Positions 5,555 through 8,524 of a stretch of DNA of 8,524 nucleotides are shown here, piece by piece. The notes under the pieces are model-generated. The model was given only the letters and a program-made list of their open reading frames with translations, made no database searches and was not told the origin of the DNA. Made by a program: the position numbers and the translations under genes. Within the stretch, counting starts at the first letter, position 1. Each line of letters begins with the position of its first letter. The stretch is from Bacillota bacterium (GTDB taxonomy: Bacteria; Bacillota_I; Bacilli_A; RFN20; CAG-826): the NCBI GenBank assembly GCA_003512585.1, contig DOQE01000049.1, positions 1 through 8,524 of the forward strand, in the 5' to 3' direction.

Positions 5555-6682
5555 TTATTTTGAATAATTTGGGGCGGATGTAGTTATATTCACATCGTGA
5601 GGATGAGATTCAACTAATCCGGCATTTGTTATACGAACAAAGTGAGCATTGTACTTTAATTCTTCAATATTTTTAGCGCCGCAATAGCCCATACCGCTAC
5701 GAAGTCCGCCACATAGTTGGTAAATAGTATCGGCAACACAACCGGAACAAGGGACAACTGCTTCAATCCCCTCTGGTACTAATTTTTCAACAGCAACTGT
5801 AGATTTTTGAAAATATCTATCAGCCGATCCTCTTTTCATGGCAGCTAACGAGCCCATACCGACATAGACTTTCATTTTTTTGCCATTTATTTCTTTTACT
5901 TCGCCCGGAGCTTCAATACATCTAGCAAGCAATGAGCCAAGCATGACAGTATCGGCCCCTAAAGCCAATGCCTTTACTATGTCACCGGAATATTTAAGCC
6001 CTCCATCGGCAATTACGCATACGCCTTTATCTTTGCAAAAAGAAGCGACTTCATCTACAGCACTTGCTTGCGGCATGCCGACCCCGCTTACCACCCTAGT
6101 AGTACAAATCGATCCAGGGCCAATGCCGACTTTAACCGCATTAGCGCCTGCATCAATTAAGTCTTTTGCCGCTTCCTTAGTAACTATATTTCCTGCAATA
6201 AGTTGTAAAGAAGGATAGGTTTCTCTTATCATCTTCACTGTTTTTATAATATTAGAGGAATGGCCGTGAGCCGAATCAACAACAATGGCATCAACGTTAG
6301 CATTAACCAAGGCGGCAACTCTATCTAAAGCATTACCACCGGCCCCAATTGCCGCGGCACATAATAAGCATCCATTTGAATCCTTAACGGCATTTTCATA
6401 GCCTTCACTAGAGGCATTTTTAACCAAAGCCACTTCTTTTGCTTGGTCTTCTATGCTCATATTCTTGTGGATTACCCCAATCCCGCCGACTCTAGCCAAA
6501 GCAATTGCTAATTCATGTTCGGTAACCGTATCCATAGCAGAAGAAACGATTGGAACATTTAAGTGGATTTTGGGAGTTAAATAAGAATTGATTTTAACTT
6601 CTGATGGAACTACATCAGATTTTTGAGGTGTAAGAAGAAGATCATCATAGGTTAAACCTAATTGAATATTGTCTAATTTCAT
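5555..6682 (-). CDS. guaB: IMP dehydrogenase lacking the CBS module
   Basis: Oxidises IMP to XMP with NAD+, the committed step to guanine nucleotides; guaA then makes GMP. The 375-residue protein has the TIM-barrel catalytic core: YDDLLLTP (12-19), VSSAMDTVTE (46-55), AHGHS (138-142), the catalytic loop GIGPGSICTTR with Cys193 (186-196), DGG (226-228), GMGS (275-278), SADRYFQ (286-292) and the flap VPEGIEAVVP (302-311). Typical IMPDHs are about 480-490 residues, with two CBS domains inserted after the GVIHKNMS segment. Here a linker of roughly 18 residues (about 89-105) replaces them, so the core is intact but the usual CBS nucleotide-sensing part is gone. This natural arrangement is known in some bacteria, such as Borrelia. 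GGAGG at 6690-6694 fixes the ATG at 6682; the longest open frame begins 23 codons earlier without support. A GMP reductase is less likely given the IMPDH-type loop and flap. Confidence 0.93.
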   Translation of the reverse strand: MKLDNIQLGLTYDDLLLTPQKSDVVPSEVKINSYLTPKIHLNVPIVSSAMDTVTEHELAIALARVGGIGVIHKNMSIEDQAKEVALVKNASSEGYENAVKDSNGCLLCAAAIGAGGNALDRVAALVNANVDAIVVDSAHGHSSNIIKTVKMIRETYPSLQLIAGNIVTKEAAKDLIDAGANAVKVGIGPGSICTTRVVSGVGMPQASAVDEVASFCKDKGVCVIADGGLKYSGDIVKALALGADTVMLGSLLARCIEAPGEVKEINGKKMKVYVGMGSLAAMKRGSADRYFQKSTVAVEKLVPEGIEAVVPCSGCVADTIYQLCGGLRSGMGYCGAKNIEELKYNAHFVRITNAGLVESHPHDVNITTSAPNYSK

Positions 6683-6741
6683 AATTTTTCCTCCAAAAGA
6701 AATCCAAGAAATCTGAACTCCCTTTTTTGTTTTCTCTTTAG

Positions 6742-6747
6742 AATATA
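6742..6747 (-). promoter_or_regulatory. -10 box of putative guaB promoter
   Basis: TATATT on the minus strand is a five-of-six -10 match and would start transcription near 6735, leaving a leader of about 50 bases. No convincing -35 lies 16-18 bases upstream. As at prs, a cre-like site is centred about 40 bp upstream of the -10. Confidence 0.35.
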
Positions 6748-6779
6748 ACAAGAAGAATTCTTTTTCACGAAGAAAAAAA

Positions 6780-6793
6780 TAATAGCGCTTTCT
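6780..6793 (-). promoter_or_regulatory. cre-like operator between guaB and hpt
   Basis: On the minus strand AGAAAGCGCTATTA shares its first ten bases with the site upstream of prs and matches 9 of 11 defined positions of TGWAANCGNTNWCA. It points toward guaB, centred about -51 from the inferred start, and could also influence the divergent hpt gene. Confidence 0.45.
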
Positions 6794-6820
6794 TTGCTAT
6801 AAATATTAGTTTTCCATTGC

Positions 6821-6843
6821 CCTAGCAAAGGCTAATTGCTAGG
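6821..6843. promoter_or_regulatory. Perfect 8-bp inverted repeat upstream of hpt
   Basis: CCTAGCAA (6821-6828) and TTGCTAGG (6836-6843) form a perfect inverted repeat with the spacer AGGCTAA. No T-run follows on either strand, so it is not a terminator. It overlaps a possible hpt promoter, TTGCCC (6817-6822), 17 bases, TAGGAT (6840-6845). An operator for a dimeric regulator is the simplest reading; a hairpin in the hpt leader is the alternative. Confidence 0.4.
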
Positions 6844-6885
6844 ATGAAATAATATAAATTTAGTCCAAAAGAAAGGAATCCTCCC

Positions 6886-7446
6886 ATGAAAGAAATGGTA
6901 ATGTCCCAAGAGGAAATTCAAGCAGTTTGTGTTAAATTAGGGGAAGAATTAACAAAGGAATTAGCTAACGAAGAAAAGATACCTTTGTTTGTTGGAGTAA
7001 TGAAAGGTGCGCTTAATTTTTTCTTTTCCTTAATCCCACACATAAATAGAAAAATTATGACTGATTATGTCGAGACTTCTTCTTACGAAGGAACGCAATC
7101 GACTGGCATAGTAAAAATTACAAAAGATCTTAATATCTCTCCCAATGATAGAACTTTAGTGCTTGTCGAAGATGTAATCGACACAGGATTATCAATGAAA
7201 TATTTACTCGATTATTTAAAAAGCAAATATCAGCCAAAAAGAATAATCATTTGCTCATTATTTGATAAGCTAGCCGCAAGAAAAGAAAACGTCCACGTTG
7301 ACTATGCTGGAAAAATATTAAACGAAAATAAGTTCCTTGTAGGATTTGGTCTAGATTATAACGAGTTAGATAGAGAAATACCTTATGTCTATGTTCCAAG
7401 CGAAGAAGACATAAAGGCAATGGATGAATTGCTAGCAAAAGAATAA
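6886..7446 (+). CDS. hpt: Hypoxanthine-guanine phosphoribosyltransferase
   Basis: Salvages hypoxanthine and guanine to IMP and GMP using PRPP. The 186-residue length is normal for bacterial HPRT. Diagnostic segments are VGVMKGALNF (36-45), the flexible-loop SSYEG (65-69), the PRPP-binding VLVEDVIDTGLSM (92-104) and the purine-binding VGFGLDYNELDR (152-163) near the C-terminus. AAAGGA at 6872-6877, eight bases upstream, supports the ATG at 6886. The gene is divergent from guaB, whose enzyme consumes IMP, and convergent with upp. Regulation may involve the cre-like site or the inverted repeat in the 203-base guaB-hpt spacer. Exact preference between hypoxanthine, guanine and xanthine cannot be settled by eye, but this family in low-GC Gram-positives is normally Hpt. 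Confidence 0.94.
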   Translation: MKEMVMSQEEIQAVCVKLGEELTKELANEEKIPLFVGVMKGALNFFFSLIPHINRKIMTDYVETSSYEGTQSTGIVKITKDLNISPNDRTLVLVEDVIDTGLSMKYLLDYLKSKYQPKRIIICSLFDKLAARKENVHVDYAGKILNENKFLVGFGLDYNELDREIPYVYVPSEEDIKAMDELLAKE

Positions 7447-7460
7447 AGAATTTCCAATTG

Positions 7461-7491
7461 AAAAGGCGAACCACGTTAGGCTCGCCTTTTT
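7461..7491. terminator. Bidirectional terminator shared by hpt and upp
   Basis: AAAAGGCGA (7461-7469) pairs over nine bases with TCGCCTTTT (7482-7490) around a 12-base loop. T residues close the stem in both directions (TTTTT at 7487-7491 on plus, TTTT on minus), so it can end both convergent genes. Confidence 0.85.
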
Positions 7492-7509
7492 CTTTGTAAA
7501 CAATATTAA

Positions 7510-8157
7510 TTAATTTTGAGTGCCAAATATACGGTCCCCAGCATCCCCTAAGCCTGGACAAATATACGCTCTATCGTTTAATTGTCTATCTAAAGCGCCT
7601 ATATATAGAGGAACGCCTGGGTTTGCCTCGCAAAAAGCCTTGACTCCTTCAGGAGCGGCAATAATACAAATAAAATGAATGTGTTTTGCTCCATGCTTGC
7701 GTAGCATCTTGACCGCATCGATGCCGCTTCCACCGGTTGCTAGCATTGGGTCAAGAAGATATATTTCCATATCCTCTAGTCCTTTTGGAAGCTTGCAATA
7801 ATATTCGTGTGGTTCATGAGTTACTTCGTCGCGAAACAAACCGATATGCCCAACATGAGCCGTAGGAACTAATTGAGTAAATCCATCAACCATTCCCATA
7901 CCAGCACGCAAAATTGGAACAAAGCAAAGGCGATGCCCTTCTACCATCGGTTGGGTTGTTTTTTCAATTGGTGTTTCTATTTCAACATCAACGGTAGAAA
8001 CATTTCTTAAGGCCTCGTAAGCCTCCATCATTGCTATTTCTTTGACAATGGCACGAAACTCGCTAGTGGGAGTATTCTTGTTACGGAGGATGGAAATTTT
8101 ATGCTTTAACAAAGGATGCTCAAGCAAAACGACGTTCGAATATTCGGGCATACTCAT
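7510..8157 (-). CDS. upp: Uracil phosphoribosyltransferase
   Basis: Salvages uracil to UMP with PRPP. The 215-residue protein has the normal family length and motifs: LRNKNTP (24-30) and TSEFR (31-35) near the N-terminus, FVPILRAGMGMVDG (79-92), the PRPP-binding LLDPMLATGGS (134-144) and the C-terminal uracil-binding PGLGDAGDRIFGT (201-213). I chose the ATG at 8157 because AGAAAGAAGG ends nine bases upstream; an upstream in-frame TTG and a later ATG at 8151 are less well placed. It converges on hpt and diverges from a guanine-riboswitch-controlled gene. A promoter and a cre-like site lie in the 346-base spacer upstream. The assignment is secure. Confidence 0.97.
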   Translation of the reverse strand: MSMPEYSNVVLLEHPLLKHKISILRNKNTPTSEFRAIVKEIAMMEAYEALRNVSTVDVEIETPIEKTTQPMVEGHRLCFVPILRAGMGMVDGFTQLVPTAHVGHIGLFRDEVTHEPHEYYCKLPKGLEDMEIYLLDPMLATGGSGIDAVKMLRKHGAKHIHFICIIAAPEGVKAFCEANPGVPLYIGALDRQLNDRAYICPGLGDAGDRIFGTQN

Positions 8158-8189
8158 AAGGAACAACCTTCTTTCTAGCCGAATATTTT

Positions 8190-8219
8190 ATCATAAGGAA
8201 TAAATACAAAAAAAGACAA
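8190..8219 (-). promoter_or_regulatory. Putative upp promoter
   Basis: On the minus strand TTGTCT (8219-8214), an 18-base spacer and TATGAT (8195-8190) form a reasonable housekeeping sigma promoter with four and five consensus matches. Transcription would start near 8183, about 26 bases before the upp ATG. Confidence 0.5.
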
Positions 8220-8236
8220 AAAATAAATATTTTAAA

Positions 8237-8250
8237 TAAAACCGCTTTCA
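8237..8250 (-). promoter_or_regulatory. cre-like operator between upp and the riboswitch gene
   Basis: On the minus strand TGAAAGCGGTTTTA matches 10 of 11 defined positions of the cre consensus TGWAANCGNTNWCA, the best of the three in the window. It is centred about 48 bp upstream of the upp -10 and points toward upp. It also lies about 50 bp before the guanine aptamer, so it may act on that divergent transcript too. Confidence 0.5.
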
Positions 8251-8295
8251 TGTTTTTCTTTCTTGAAAATGATTTAAACTACATTGATGTCGATA

Positions 8296-8364
8296 GGTCG
8301 TATATGTTGGAGATATAGTCTAACAGTTTCTACGCTTAATCTGTAAAGTTAAGCACTACGAGCT
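8296..8364 (+). ncRNA. Guanine-type purine riboswitch aptamer
   Basis: The three-way junction can be drawn fully. P1 is TCGTA (8298-8302) with TACGA (8357-8361). P2 is GTTGGA (8306-8311) with TCTAAC (8319-8324) and loop GATATAG. The conserved junction AGTTTCTAC follows (8325-8333). P3 is GCTTAAT (8334-8340) with GTTAAGC (8348-8354) and loop CTGTAAA. The loops carry the residues that dock in known purine riboswitches. The ligand-pairing base in ACTACG is C (8356), which in this family selects guanine or hypoxanthine over adenine. It leads the gene starting at 8504; guanine-class members usually switch expression off. J1/2 appears one base shorter than in the Bacillus xpt aptamer. Confidence 0.93.
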
Positions 8365-8455
8365 AAAGAAAGGAAACGAAGAAGGAAAACAAGGCAAAAC
8401 GATACTTTCGCTTTTATGATTTTCTCCTTTGTTTTTATTCTTTATTCCCCGCGTA
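8365..8455 (+). other. Riboswitch expression platform, structure unresolved
   Basis: The 91 bases after the aptamer contain competing pairings. GAAGGAAAACAAGG (8381-8394) can pair with 8426-8440, with one bulge and one mismatch, before a T-rich stretch, which could be a terminator. The stretch 8364-8377 can pair with the same 3' strand (8431-8444). The stretch 8360-8368, which overlaps the P1 3' side, can pair with 8405-8413 with one mismatch. Such mutually exclusive helices are expected of a switch, but I cannot rank them without folding. Confidence 0.35.
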
Positions 8456-8496
8456 TCCTCCTAATTGGCAAAAGTCTATTTCAAAATTAAGGAGGA
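8456..8496 (+). promoter_or_regulatory. Hairpin sequestering the ribosome binding site of the downstream gene
   Basis: TCCTCCTAATT (8456-8466) pairs over 11 bases with AATTAAGGAGGA (8485-8496), with a single bulged A at 8489, around an 18-base loop. The 3' arm contains the whole AAGGAGG ribosome binding site. As drawn, the hairpin would block translation initiation at 8504. It lies between the guanine aptamer and the start codon, which suggests translational control in addition to, or instead of, termination. Confidence 0.6.
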
Positions 8497-8503
8497 AAAG
8501 ACT

Positions 8504-8524
8504 ATGGCTGAGACAGTTACGACT
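8504..8524 (+). CDS. 5' end of a guanine-riboswitch-controlled gene (partial)
   Basis: AAGGAGG (8489-8495) is eight bases before an ATG that begins MAETVTT and runs off the window. Seven residues are too few to identify the product. Genes under guanine riboswitches are usually purine permeases, xanthine or other phosphoribosyltransferases, or purine synthesis genes; I do not choose between them. Its position across from upp fits a nucleobase uptake or salvage role. Confidence 0.7.

Noticed and set aside
6770..6800. Minus-strand hairpin ATAGC-N9-GCTAT followed by a T-rich stretch upstream of guaB
   Set aside because: Only five base pairs, it lies upstream of the likely guaB -10 box, and it overlaps the cre-like site, which explains the symmetry better. 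An attenuator is possible only if guaB starts further upstream.
1..8524. CRISPR array, rRNA, tRNA or insertion sequence
   Set aside because: No regularly spaced repeats, no tRNA-like cloverleaf and no transposase motifs were seen.

Overview
This window comes from an AT-rich, low-GC Gram-positive-type bacterium, probably Bacillota or a relative of the Mollicutes. The reasons are strong AGGAGG-type ribosome binding sites, A/T-rich spacers, short intrinsic terminators, Bacillus-like purine proteins and a Bacillota-style guanine riboswitch. TGG encodes Trp, and TAA, TAG and TGA all serve as stops, so there is no sign of the Mycoplasma code. I cannot name a genus.

The core theme is PRPP and GMP metabolism. 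On the plus strand, prs (130-1122) makes PRPP and overlaps guaA (1122-2657, GMP synthetase) by one base. On the minus strand, guaB (5555-6682) is an IMP dehydrogenase without the usual CBS module. It is divergent from hpt (6886-7446, hypoxanthine-guanine salvage). hpt converges on upp (7510-8157, uracil salvage), and the two share a bidirectional terminator. The right edge holds a guanine riboswitch (8296-8364), a hairpin that would hide the ribosome binding site, and the first seven codons of the regulated gene (8504 onward).

Between guaA and guaB sits a five-gene minus-strand block that looks accessory (about 2687-5360). In transcription order it encodes a Cro/cI-type regulator, an ImmA/IrrE-type zinc peptidase, a DUF4417-like protein, a small protein with His and Cys motifs like clan CD (caspase-like) peptidases, and a double-CPKCG zinc-ribbon protein. 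The last three genes overlap or are closely coupled. The regulator/peptidase pair is typical of prophages, integrative elements and stress or defence modules. A two-hairpin element ending in a plus-strand terminator (4240-4316) lies in the gap between the peptidase and DUF4417 genes.

Three intergenic regions, upstream of prs, between guaB and hpt, and upstream of upp, each carry one GAAAGCG-containing, cre-like (LacI-family) operator. Each is oriented toward prs, guaB or upp, about 40-48 bp upstream of a plausible -10 box. This suggests common control of PRPP and nucleotide salvage genes by a CcpA-like regulator. It is an inference from sequence only.
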